In this document: positions 1 through 6,569 of the stretch, in pieces
How the letters are laid out: every line of letters begins with the position of its first letter
How positions within the stretch are numbered: position 1 is the first letter of the stretch
Assembly: GCA_039917655.1 (NCBI GenBank)
Contig: JBDSJC010000093.1
Span: 1-9,994, forward strand
Source of the DNA: PNKC01 sp039917655
Lineage (GTDB): Bacteria > Chloroflexota > Dehalococcoidia > Tepidiformales > Tepidiformaceae
Length of the DNA: 9,994 nucleotides
Reading direction: 5' to 3'
The notes under the pieces: model-generated
Told to the model about the DNA's origin: nothing
Database searches by the model: none
The model's input: the letters and a program-made list of their open reading frames with translations, nothing else
Translations under genes and position numbers: made by a program

Positions 1-339
1 ATTTCCCGGACGGCTCGTCACTGTCAGCGTGTCTCCCTCGTGGATCGGCTCGTGGTATTCGTAGTGCTGCTCGGCATGGAGGCCACGACCGAGCCCCCCG
101 CCGCCAGCGTCGCCGCGATGCGCGGGCGCAGGCCCTTTGCGCGGGCGAGTGAGGTCCAGCGCGTAGTCTGGCTGCCAGTGGGCGCTGCACTGCACGAACG
201 TCGGCGGCACAACCATGCCCCCGACCGCTTTCGTCGCCGGGTCGTTCGGGTCGGAGTATTCGGGACGGATGTCCAGCAATGAGCGTGCGAACAGCATTAC
301 CTGCGTGCGGTCGACCGGGAACTCGAAGCCTTCGGCCAT
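1..339 (-). CDS. FAS1-like/MaoC-family dehydratase, N-terminal part (runs off left edge)
   Basis: An open frame reads from an ATG at 339 to the window edge without a stop (113 codons), so the C-terminus lies outside. The product begins MAEGFEFPVDRTQVMLFARS and has a VVPPTF segment near residue 43. Residues about 88-113 include GLHAEQHYEYHEPIHEGDTL, typical of the N-terminal hot-dog domain of FAS1-like/MaoC dehydratases (MaoC_dehydrat_N). Family members hydrate 2-enoyl-CoA or dehydrate 3-hydroxyacyl-CoA, usually as two hot-dog halves in one chain or as a heterodimer. The catalytic Asp/His half is generally in the other domain, so activity cannot be judged here. A GAGGAG ribosome binding site lies a few bases before the ATG. 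The gene follows the CoaE-like gene by 64 bases on the same strand and shares the neighbourhood of a thiolase-fold/DUF35 pair, which suggests acyl-CoA metabolism. Confidence 0.78.
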   Translation of the reverse strand, partial: MAEGFEFPVDRTQVMLFARSLLDIRPEYSDPNDPATKAVGGMVVPPTFVQCSAHWQPDYALDLTRPRKGPAPAHRGDAGGGGLGRGLHAEQHYEYHEPIHEGDTLTVTSRPGN

Positions 340-403
340 GGGTCTCCTCGAAACTACGTGATGGCCAGAATCCTAGGCGCGGAACCTGAATTCGGCAACG
401 CCG

Positions 404-1138
404 CTACCCGCGCAGCTCCGCCATCTCCTCGTCCGAGGGCAGCTTCACACCCGCTGCCTCAAGCGCGGGACGATTCTTGTCCAGGTGCTCCGCCCACCAG
501 CGGTTGAACGCGGACTTAGGAAGTTCCCCAGCTTCGTGCAACGTCACGATCCGCCCCAGTTCCGCCAGTACCGCACTTTCCAGTTCCTCGCGAGACCCGT
601 TGTTCAGATAGCCCCAGTCCGCGCCCGGTCGTCGCTGCTCGAACGGCCGCATCGACTTGAGGCGTTGGTCCGCCTCCTCTTCGCCCATCGCACGCGTCGC
701 TCTCAGCCGCTGGAGCGCGATCACGTCGTCCACGCCCACCAGCCACATCTGGTCGCACCAGCGAGCGTAGCCGGCTTCCATGAGGTTCACCGCTTCCATC
801 ACAGCGATCTCCCCTGGGCCCAACGTCTCCCGCCACCCTGTGATCTCGGCGTGCACGGCGTCGGTGATGCTGCCGATCGCCTTCGTCAGCCGCGACATTT
901 CGGCTGGCTTCCCGAACACCCTCCCACCCAGCACTTTGCGGTCCACGAATCCGTCGTCACCGATAATCTCGAGTCCGAACGCTTCCACCACGCGCTCGAA
1001 TCCAGGCGTGCCGGGGTCATACAAACGGTGCACCAGTTTGTCGGCGTCGCAATGCGTTGCCCCCCGCTCCGCGAGGATCTGTCCAACAGTAGATTTCCCG
1101 GCGGCGATAGTGCCGGCCAGGCCGATGATAAGAGGCAA
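404..1138 (-). CDS. Dephospho-CoA kinase-like P-loop protein (CoaE family, divergent)
   Basis: The 244-residue protein has an N-terminal Walker A loop of the CoaE type (GLAGTIAAGKST, K15, S16) and a DAD motif at 31-33 matching the CoaE acceptor-site aspartates. A VDRKVLGGRVF block (65-75) follows, then a lid-like helix at 142-163 (LQRLRATRAMGEEEADQRL) and LNNGS at 178-182, where CoaE has its nucleotide-base-binding Asn. CoaE phosphorylates the ribose 3'-OH of dephospho-CoA, the last step of CoA synthesis, in the cytoplasm. Two features differ from textbook CoaE: the usual His-Pro after the second helix is replaced by I-G-S (88-90), and about 40 residues (204-244) extend the C-terminus. The start is a TTG at 1138, preceded by AAGGA with an 8-base spacer; an in-frame TAA lies just upstream. 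Another nucleoside/nucleotide kinase of the same superfamily is possible. Confidence 0.72.
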   Translation of the reverse strand: MPLIIGLAGTIAAGKSTVGQILAERGATHCDADKLVHRLYDPGTPGFERVVEAFGLEIIGDDGFVDRKVLGGRVFGKPAEMSRLTKAIGSITDAVHAEITGWRETLGPGEIAVMEAVNLMEAGYARWCDQMWLVGVDDVIALQRLRATRAMGEEEADQRLKSMRPFEQRRPGADWGYLNNGSREELESAVLAELGRIVTLHEAGELPKSAFNRWWAEHLDKNRPALEAAGVKLPSDEEMAELRG

Positions 1139-1147
1139 GGGCGGAGT

Positions 1148-1168
1148 CCTTAGTGCTTAGTGCTTAGT
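1148..1168 (-). repeat. Heptad repeat array, left boundary of the four-helix-bundle block
   Basis: Three consecutive 7-base units read CCTTAGT, GCTTAGT, GCTTAGT on the plus strand. They contain the stop codon of the four-helix-bundle gene (TTA, reading TAA on the minus strand, at 1164-1166). At their outer edge they also supply the AAGGA ribosome binding site of the CoaE-like gene. The same unit occurs in inverted orientation at 1623-1650. Confidence 0.9.
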
Positions 1169-1607
1169 CTGTGGTCTCGTCTTTGACGAGGTTTCGCAAC
1201 GCATCGTAGATGGATGCTTCTTCTTTCACGATTCTTCGCTCTTGGTCGGTTAGTCGGCGGGCGACACTGGAACGTAGTCCGGCGATCACTCTGGTCGTTT
1301 CCATCGCCATCGTCATCAACTGGTCGAATTCAGCAGTCTGCAGGTAGCCGATATCGTGCGCGGCGTAGAGCATCGACCGAACTTCGGCAGTCGAGGCCTT
1401 AGCGATGGACAAGTACTGGTGGAACTCTTTCAGACGATTCCGTTCGAAGCCTTCGGCAATGTTGTTCATCACCGAAATGGACGCGCGCTGAATCTGGCCG
1501 ACGAAGCCAAAGTCTTTCGACATCGGATTCGACCGCGTGGCTTCGTAGACGGACTTGTTCAAAGCCCGCGCCTTCTGCCACGCGATCACATCCTCAAATC
1601 GGTCCAC
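1164..1607 (-). CDS. Four-helix-bundle protein (S23 / 23S rRNA intervening-sequence protein family)
   Basis: With a GTG start at 1607 the product is 147 residues, beginning MDRFEDVIAWQKARAL, the usual opening of this family (R-F-x-D-L/V-x-x-W-Q-K-A). The family signature QIQRASISVMNNIAEGFER is at about 44-62, followed by KEFHQYLSIAKASTAEVRSM. Family members are small, all-helical and pentameric. They were first found encoded in intervening sequences of 23S rRNA and are related to the Avd accessory protein of diversity-generating retroelements; the function of free-standing copies is unsettled. A GAGGG sits just before this start. An earlier in-frame GTG at 1631 lies inside the flanking repeat and would add eight atypical residues (LSGWRGNV region), so it was not chosen. 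The gene is tightly enclosed by inverted heptad arrays and sits between two metabolic genes of the same strand. Confidence 0.9.
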   Translation of the reverse strand: MDRFEDVIAWQKARALNKSVYEATRSNPMSKDFGFVGQIQRASISVMNNIAEGFERNRLKEFHQYLSIAKASTAEVRSMLYAAHDIGYLQTAEFDQLMTMAMETTRVIAGLRSSVARRLTDQERRIVKEEASIYDALRNLVKDETTD

Positions 1608-1622
1608 ATTCCCTCGCCAACC

Positions 1623-1650
1623 ACTAAGCACTTAGCACCAAGCACTTAGC
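1623..1650 (+). repeat. Heptad repeat array, right boundary of the four-helix-bundle block
   Basis: Four 7-base units read ACTAAGC, ACTTAGC, ACCAAGC, ACTTAGC on the plus strand. Their reverse complement is GCTAAGT, GCTTGGT, GCTAAGT, GCTTAGT, the same unit as the left array but inverted. Alternating CTAAG and CTTAG also makes the array partly self-complementary. It ends 4 bases before the stop codon of the thiolase-fold gene. Confidence 0.9.
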
Positions 1651-1654
1651 TCCC

Positions 1655-2797
1655 TTACGGCCTCTCGTTCGACATGATGATCGTCCCCGCCGCCGCGAAC
1701 ATGCCGCCAACCCCGTGGCTGACACTGATCTTCGCGTTCGCCACCTGGGCGGCGGCCGTGCCGCGCATCTGCCTTACGCTCTCCTGTAGGGCGTACATCC
1801 CGTACATCCCGGAATGCATGAAGCTCAGGCCTCCGCCGTTGGTGTTCAACGGAAGCTTGCCGCCGGGCCGCGTGTTGCCATCCCAGATGAACTGCGCTGC
1901 TTCTCCCGGCTTCACAAACCCGAGGTCTTCGAGCCCGTAGAGCGGCAGGTGGGCGAACGCGTCGTAGATCATCAGATGGTCCACTTCGCTTCGCTTGATG
2001 CCCGCCTCATCGAACGCCTTCTTGCCGGAGATCCGGAACGCGGTCGAACTCTTGAAGTCGTACATCTGGCTGATCATCGGCGTTTCCGCGCTTTCGCCCG
2101 TGCCGATGATGTACACGGGCTTCGTCGGGAAGTCTTTCGCGCGGTCGGCAGACGTGAGGATGAGGGCGCCGCCGCCGTCCGTCACGAGACAGCACTCCAA
2201 GAGGTGGAACGGGTAGGCGATCATCCGCGAATTGAGCACGTCTTCGACCGTGATCGGGTCGCGGAAGCTGGCACGCGGGTTCATCCCGGCCCATTCGCGC
2301 TGCACCACCGCCACCATCGCCAACTGCTCATGCGTGACCCCGTACTCCTTCATGTAGCGAAGAACCGGGATCGTGAACATGCTTGGCGGGCCGGCCGCGC
2401 CATACGGCGCTTCGAACTGACCCTGTAGACTGGCCGGCGAGCCGCCAAAACGTCCGGCGCCGACGCGGGAGCGGCCACTTTCGCCGTGTGTCACGAGAAC
2501 CGTGGTGGCCAGACCCTCGTTGATCGCCGCCGCCGCGTGGCGGACATGCAGCATGAACGAGCAGCCGCCCACGCTCGTGCCATCGACATACGTTGGCTTG
2601 ATCCCGAGGTAGTGCGCGATCGCCACGGGCGATTCACCAGCGGTTGCCACGCCGTCGATGTCCTTCGGGCTGAGGCCCGCATCCTTTAACGCGTTGAGGG
2701 CGGCATCCGCATGGAGCTGGATCTGCGAAAGGCCTGGGATTATTCCCAGTTCCGTCGTTTCGGCGGCGCCGACGATGGCCACGCTTCCTGGCTTCAC
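1655..2797 (-). CDS. Thiolase-fold (SCP2/lipid-transfer type) protein, possible CoA-thioester thiolase or aldolase
   Basis: The 380-residue protein matches the SCP2-type thiolase fold: SVAIVGAAET at the N-terminus, CLVTDGGGALILTS (203-216), YDAFAHLPLYGLEDLGFVKP (278-297), NTNGGGLSFMHSGMYGM (318-334) and a C-terminal HGVGGMFAAAGTIIM. H328 lines up with the catalytic His of thiolases. The segment TSVGGCSFM places C79 within one residue of the usual nucleophile position; by eye I cannot fix the register. The second catalytic Cys of true thiolases appears to be Ser360. Such proteins act on CoA thioesters, either as thiolases or, in the Ltp2 group, as retro-aldolases needing a DUF35 partner. The start overlaps the DUF35 stop in ATGA, indicating translational coupling. 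Family assignment is firm; the reaction is open. Confidence 0.88.
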   Translation of the reverse strand: MKPGSVAIVGAAETTELGIIPGLSQIQLHADAALNALKDAGLSPKDIDGVATAGESPVAIAHYLGIKPTYVDGTSVGGCSFMLHVRHAAAAINEGLATTVLVTHGESGRSRVGAGRFGGSPASLQGQFEAPYGAAGPPSMFTIPVLRYMKEYGVTHEQLAMVAVVQREWAGMNPRASFRDPITVEDVLNSRMIAYPFHLLECCLVTDGGGALILTSADRAKDFPTKPVYIIGTGESAETPMISQMYDFKSSTAFRISGKKAFDEAGIKRSEVDHLMIYDAFAHLPLYGLEDLGFVKPGEAAQFIWDGNTRPGGKLPLNTNGGGLSFMHSGMYGMYALQESVRQMRGTAAAQVANAKISVSHGVGGMFAAAGTIIMSNERP

Positions 2798-3219
2798 TTC
2801 GCACCGCCCGCGACCGGCTGGAACTTCGGCAGGCTGATTGTCTCGCTGACCGCCTCGAACGCCACTTCGACAGGCATGTCGAGCATCAGCGCCTCAGGTG
2901 TCTGCTCGATGTTGACCATGCTGGTCATCATCTTCACGCCTTCATCCAACATCACGACCGCGATCGCGTACGGGGCGTCGGCTTCGAATCCCGGCGCGGC
3001 ACGGTGGTTGATGACGTAGCTGTGGAGCGTGCCTTTGCCGCTGGCGTTGAACGATTTAACCGACCGTGACGCGCACGCCGGACAGAATGGCCGGGGCGGA
3101 AAGTAGACGTTGGCGCACTCGGTGCACTTTTGCAGCCGGAGGTTACCGGCCTTTGCGCCGTCCCAGAAGTCCTGCGTCTCTGGAGTTGGCTGAGGTAGAG
3201 GTTTGCGGGTATCCGCCAA
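2794..3219 (-). CDS. Zn-ribbon/OB-fold protein (DUF35 family), partner of the thiolase-fold protein
   Basis: The 141-residue protein begins with a helical stretch (PETQDFWDGAKAGNLRLQKC). A rubredoxin-like zinc ribbon follows with C32-x2-C35 and C46-x2-C49, then an OB-fold (GKGTLHSYVINHR from 61, DAPYAIAVVMLDEG from 81). DUF35 proteins bind thiolase-fold enzymes and are thought to hold or channel the CoA part of substrates, as in archaeal thiolase/HMG-CoA synthase complexes and ChsH2-Ltp2. The start is TTG at 3219; an in-frame stop lies about 70 bases upstream and no ATG is usable before residue 90. A weak AGGG lies about 10 bases ahead. The stop overlaps the next gene by 4 bases, so the two are almost certainly co-translated. 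Confidence 0.9.
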   Translation of the reverse strand: MADTRKPLPQPTPETQDFWDGAKAGNLRLQKCTECANVYFPPRPFCPACASRSVKSFNASGKGTLHSYVINHRAAPGFEADAPYAIAVVMLDEGVKMMTSMVNIEQTPEALMLDMPVEVAFEAVSETISLPKFQPVAGGAK

Positions 3220-3358
3220 GAAGTGAGCCCTGCCTTTAGTGGAGTCCGGGCCCAGCGTGTGGGCGCCGGCTCAAGTTGCACCCTGATCTCTACCGTGAAC
3301 GTGAGGGTAAGGCAAGTCTGAAGGCGGAGATCCGTGAACGGCCGCGAAGTACCGGAAG

Positions 3359-3826
3359 CTACGCCACCTGGTTCACGAGCCGGACGATGACCTTCCGTTC
3401 GTCCGCGAACTGCTGCGCGCGCGGGCCGATCTCCCTGCCGCCAACCGCCGGGAGGGCGAGGTAACCGAGGTGCCGGAGCAATTCCGCGCGGCCGATTGCG
3501 CGCTCAATATCGCCCCGGTCGATCGTCCGGGAAATCTCAACCGCCATGTACGTCTCAGCGAAACCTTCTGCCCGTTTGTCGCCGCCGACGATCAACAGAT
3601 CAAGCGCGTAAAGCAAATCTACCTCCTTCTGGCTCAAGGAGTTCGAGGCTACTGCTTCGTCCACGCGTTCGAGATCGCCCACGCCCGTAACCCTCGGCCG
3701 CGGCAACCACGGCCCGAAGAGCGCGCTCGCCTTATGCCAGTTGATTAGCTCCGTCCAGATAGCGCCGCACTCATCGAGTTGTTGAGCTAGGTCTGCTCGT
3801 TCGGCCAGCGTTCCGTCGAGTTCCAT
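3359..3826 (-). CDS. Uncharacterised protein with PD-(D/E)XK-like C-terminal half
   Basis: This 155-residue protein starts at an ATG at 3826, 38 bases after the phosphodiesterase-like gene. I do not recognise a named family for its N-terminus (1-30), which is a short charged helix. Residues 51-155 follow a pattern seen in small PD-(D/E)XK-like nuclease-fold proteins: ERVDEAVASNSLSQKEVDLL, then LDLLIVGG (D76), then YMAVEISRTIDRGDIERAIG (E97), then RAELLRHLGYLALPAVGG. D76 and E97 could be the fold's metal-binding acidic pair, but the usual catalytic Lys after E97 (E-x-K) is Ser99, so it may be a non-catalytic member. Relatives usually carry a longer coiled coil in front; here that part is short or missing. 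Function cannot be stated. The assignment rests on recalled patterns, not a search. Confidence 0.6.
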   Translation of the reverse strand: MELDGTLAERADLAQQLDECGAIWTELINWHKASALFGPWLPRPRVTGVGDLERVDEAVASNSLSQKEVDLLYALDLLIVGGDKRAEGFAETYMAVEISRTIDRGDIERAIGRAELLRHLGYLALPAVGGREIGPRAQQFADERKVIVRLVNQVA

Positions 3827-3864
3827 GGATCCAACTTACCAGAACGAGATTCGGCTCCGCTGCC

Positions 3865-5826
3865 TCAGCGCCCGCCATACAGCGCTTCGCGCAGGTCGAT
3901 CCCCAGGTTCGATCCATCCAGCCGCATGTGGCGCGGGTTGAAGCCCTCCGCCCGCACCGAGAGCCGAAGATCCGCTGGCTCTAGGTCCGCCGGGACGGCG
4001 AAGCCCGCCAGGCCCGAGCTATCCGTCGTAGTGAGCGCCACCATCCCTTCGCGGTGGTCGGCGACTATCAGCTCCGCCCCGACGACCGGCGGCTTCTCGC
4101 CAGTCGTATCGGCGTCATTGTCGTAGACCTCAACACGTGCTGTCCGGCCGTCCGGCTGAACTTCGATTGATACGTCAACATCGCGCAGGTAGACCAGCGG
4201 CTCGGTGGTCACTGCCGCCATGCCGTCGCGCTGGGGGATGCGCGCGGGGTTCGCCCGCAGCGGAACATCCTGGGTCGCCATGCCGTGGTCGGTCGTGATT
4301 ACGAACAGGGTCGATTCGAACAGCCCCAGTTCATCCATGTCGCGCAGCAGGTGGCCGATGCGTACATCGGTCTCGTCGAGCGCCTCGCGCGCCCCTTCGT
4401 GGTGCGGCCCGTAGTCGTGCGCCGCTGAGTCCGGCTGCGTCAGTTCGAGGTAGGTGAACTTCGGCACTGCATGAGTCTTGTCGCGAAGAAGCTGGCGCGC
4501 TTGCCCCAACGCGCGGTTGTCGATTTGGCCCATCAGCTTGTGGCCCTGCTCTTCAAGTTCGGTGTACCAACGCGTGCTGATCTCGTGCTCCGTCTCCTTG
4601 GTCAGCATGATCAGCTCTCCGCGGTCGCCGACGAGCCTGCGCTCCAGTGAAGCGTGGTCCGCTCCGCGAGTGCAGGGCTCGTTGATCGAAGCCGTGAACG
4701 CCCCGCCCATCGCCCCGTCCCACTCGCCATGGACGCGGTGGAACGCCTCGAAGAGCGTCTCCACGCCTTCCGAAAGGAATCGCGCCGTATCGAACTGTTG
4801 GCCCTGCGGCGAAACGGTTTCGCGCCGGTCCCGCAGGTAGTACGTCGGGTTCACAATGTCGTGATGGCCGCTCCAGCAGCCGGTGCCGATCGCGTTGTGG
4901 CTGGGCCAGGTGATGCTCGGAAAGTTCGTGATGCTGCCATGCGCCAGCATTGCCCCGCGGTTGATCAAACGGCGGAGGTGAGGGATGGCCTCAGGGTTCG
5001 AGTCGAGGCGGTGCACGAGCTCGCCGTGGGCCTGTCCGTCCAGCAAGAACATGTAGACCCGCTCAGCGGGCCCGGAGGCGGAATCGAGGACGGATTCGAC
5101 CACGTGCCCGTCCTGGCGCTTGAGGTAAACATCTGGCGGCACGCCGCGCTCGCTGGAGGTGCGCCCGCTGCCGTCCATCCCGTCGATCATCGGGAAGCCA
5201 ATCGCCCGCGCGATCGTGGGCGCGATGTCCACCTGGCGCGATTCGGCGTCAACGCGCACGCCGCTCAGGACGCCCGGGCCGCAGAAGATCAACGGCGACC
5301 GCGACTGGATCACGTCCAGTGCTCCGTGCTGTCCCGGCTGGCGGCCGTAGGCGTAGCTCTTCGGGTTGACCACCACGTCGGGTGCGTTCGGGCTGTCAAA
5401 TAACTGCGAAAGCCGCTCATAGGCGTAGGGGTAGCTGATCTGGCCGGGCTCGATGAACGCCGCCTGCGGGTCAGCCGGGTTGCGGCCAGCCGCCAGTTCG
5501 CTCGCTAGCGTGGAGAGCGCGCGCGGGTCCTGGTTTTCGAGCGGGTTTTCGCCCACCACCTCGACCACCTCGTAGTCATACCCTGACTCGGCGAACTTGC
5601 GCACCCAGCGCACGAGTCCGCGCTCTGCCCACGCTTCGTAGACCGCCGACCCGTCATCGGCGACGCGCACGGTGGCGACGAAGTCCGTCCAGGCGTGGCC
5701 ATCCTCGGTCGTCAGGAGCTTGAGGATCGCGAGGTTGCCGGACTCCTCCTGGTTGCGATCGAGGCCCTGCCCGCCAGGCCGTTCAAGGCCGGCGAACTGC
5801 TGTTGGATGTTCGGTTGTACGGTCAC
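3865..5826 (-). CDS. Alkaline-phosphatase-superfamily phosphodiesterase/pyrophosphatase-like protein with permuted domain order
   Basis: The 653-residue protein starts at a GTG at 5826 with GGAGG seven bases upstream; an open extension to 5961 overlaps the previous gene and is Arg/Pro/Gly-rich non-family sequence. Residues about 255-545 match the core of type I phosphodiesterase/nucleotide pyrophosphatases: LLDGQAHGE (D263), NFPSITWPSHNAIGTG (likely nucleophile T306), LELTQPDSAAHDYGP (D466, H470) and TTDHGM (D513, H514). The closing motif of that fold, an HG-type metal-binding His followed by PLIF-x-GPGV and VDIAPTIARAIG, is not after this core but before it (H167, D200). The last ~105 residues form a beta-rich domain like carboxypeptidase regulatory-like/Ig folds. 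No signal peptide is visible at this start. Likely substrates are phosphodiester or pyrophosphate bonds; the exact one is unknown. The gene lies 118 bases after the CMD gene. Confidence 0.85.
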   Translation of the reverse strand: MTVQPNIQQQFAGLERPGGQGLDRNQEESGNLAILKLLTTEDGHAWTDFVATVRVADDGSAVYEAWAERGLVRWVRKFAESGYDYEVVEVVGENPLENQDPRALSTLASELAAGRNPADPQAAFIEPGQISYPYAYERLSQLFDSPNAPDVVVNPKSYAYGRQPGQHGALDVIQSRSPLIFCGPGVLSGVRVDAESRQVDIAPTIARAIGFPMIDGMDGSGRTSSERGVPPDVYLKRQDGHVVESVLDSASGPAERVYMFLLDGQAHGELVHRLDSNPEAIPHLRRLINRGAMLAHGSITNFPSITWPSHNAIGTGCWSGHHDIVNPTYYLRDRRETVSPQGQQFDTARFLSEGVETLFEAFHRVHGEWDGAMGGAFTASINEPCTRGADHASLERRLVGDRGELIMLTKETEHEISTRWYTELEEQGHKLMGQIDNRALGQARQLLRDKTHAVPKFTYLELTQPDSAAHDYGPHHEGAREALDETDVRIGHLLRDMDELGLFESTLFVITTDHGMATQDVPLRANPARIPQRDGMAAVTTEPLVYLRDVDVSIEVQPDGRTARVEVYDNDADTTGEKPPVVGAELIVADHREGMVALTTTDSSGLAGFAVPADLEPADLRLSVRAEGFNPRHMRLDGSNLGIDLREALYGGR

Positions 5827-5944
5827 GGGACGGCCTCCGGGGGAATGTCGGCGCTGCGTAGCACCCGCGCGTGAACGGCTCGGGCTGCCTGCGATCTTCC
5901 CCGCGGGGGGCCGTGCCTCGTCAATCCCGGCGCCGCCTGTGCCA

Positions 5945-6505
5945 TCACGAATCCCCGGCAAGCCGCCAGCCGACGAACGGTGCCTCCGGCTGTACTTCCA
6001 TCGCGCCCAGAAACTTGGCGGTCATGACGTATGTCCCGACCAGCAGGTTGACTCCGACGACACCTGCCGCCGGGAGCTGCTTCGCCAGCGCGTCGTGAAC
6101 TTCCTGTGAAGGGTGGTCGCTGGCAACCAGCGCATCCGCGTAGCCAAGCGTCGCGCGCTCCAGGTCGTTGAACAGGTCGCTCGTCTGCCAATCATGCAGC
6201 GCCACGATGCGCGCGTCGCTGAGGCCAGCTTCGCGCCCGATGCGCACGTGCTGGTGCCACTCGTAAACGCTCTTGTGCAGCAGCGCGGTGCGCAGGATGA
6301 CGATCTCGCGGCGTTCAGGGTCCAGCCCGCATTGCGCCCACAGCGGGTTAGCCAGTCGCAGGTAGCTGCGCAGTAGACCGGGGTTGTTGCCCATCGCCGC
6401 GAAGATGTTCATCGGCATGCCGTCCGGGCCGTTCGGCAAGCGGTCGTAAACGTAGTAAAGCTCTTCCGGGAAATCGGCGCGGGTGGCCCTGGGCAGTCTT
6501 GTCAT
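5945..6505 (-). CDS. Carboxymuconolactone decarboxylase family protein (AhpD-like fold)
   Basis: The 186-residue protein has the CMD/AhpD all-helical fold pattern: NIFAAMGNNPGLLRSYL (33-49), LDPERREIVILRTALL (61-76), SVYEWHQHVRIGREAGLSD (79-97) and a C-terminal helix GVVGVNLLVGTYVMTAKFLG. AhpD-type peroxidases use a C-x2-C-x3-H site; here those positions are S79, E82 and H86, so thiol peroxidase chemistry is unlikely. E82, H84 and H86 could still bind metal or act in general acid/base chemistry, as in the many Cys-less CMD proteins whose function is undetermined. The ATG at 6505 has a strong GAGGAGGG site five bases ahead. It follows the small membrane protein gene by 64 bases on the same strand. 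Confidence 0.88.
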   Translation of the reverse strand: MTRLPRATRADFPEELYYVYDRLPNGPDGMPMNIFAAMGNNPGLLRSYLRLANPLWAQCGLDPERREIVILRTALLHKSVYEWHQHVRIGREAGLSDARIVALHDWQTSDLFNDLERATLGYADALVASDHPSQEVHDALAKQLPAAGVVGVNLLVGTYVMTAKFLGAMEVQPEAPFVGWRLAGDS

Positions 6506-6569
6506 GGAATCCCTCCTCGTGGTAGCGCTGCAAGTCTAGCGCGGGAGGGACAGGGAGGCGCCAGCGTGC

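Larger units (their letters stand above)
1148..1650 (-). mobile_element. Putative cassette: S23-family gene between inverted heptad arrays
   Basis: The block consists of the four-helix-bundle gene plus a left array (three units) and a right array (four units) of the GCTTAGT heptad in opposite orientations. Both arrays read GCTTAGT from the outside inward. Only 4 bases separate the right array from the thiolase-fold stop codon, and 9 bases separate the left array from the CoaE-like TTG start. No transposase, target-site duplication or recombinase is visible, so mobility is inferred only from the boundary symmetry and the unrelated cargo. In RNA the two arrays could pair and loop out the gene. 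Confidence 0.4.

Noticed and set aside
485..1153. Long plus-strand frame opposite the CoaE-like gene
   Set aside because: Antisense shadow; the minus strand carries P-loop and lid motifs with a ribosome binding site.
1608..1631. GTG start inside the right heptad array for the four-helix-bundle gene
   Set aside because: It would add eight residues unlike the family, and the GTG at 1607 gives the standard N-terminus.
1148..1650. Heptad arrays as a CRISPR array
   Set aside because: Units are 7 bases long and directly adjacent with no spacers, and there are no cas genes.
5827..5961. Upstream extension of the phosphodiesterase frame to a start at 5961
   Set aside because: The extension overlaps the CMD gene end, is low-complexity Arg/Pro/Gly sequence, and the GTG at 5826 has a perfect GGAGG site.
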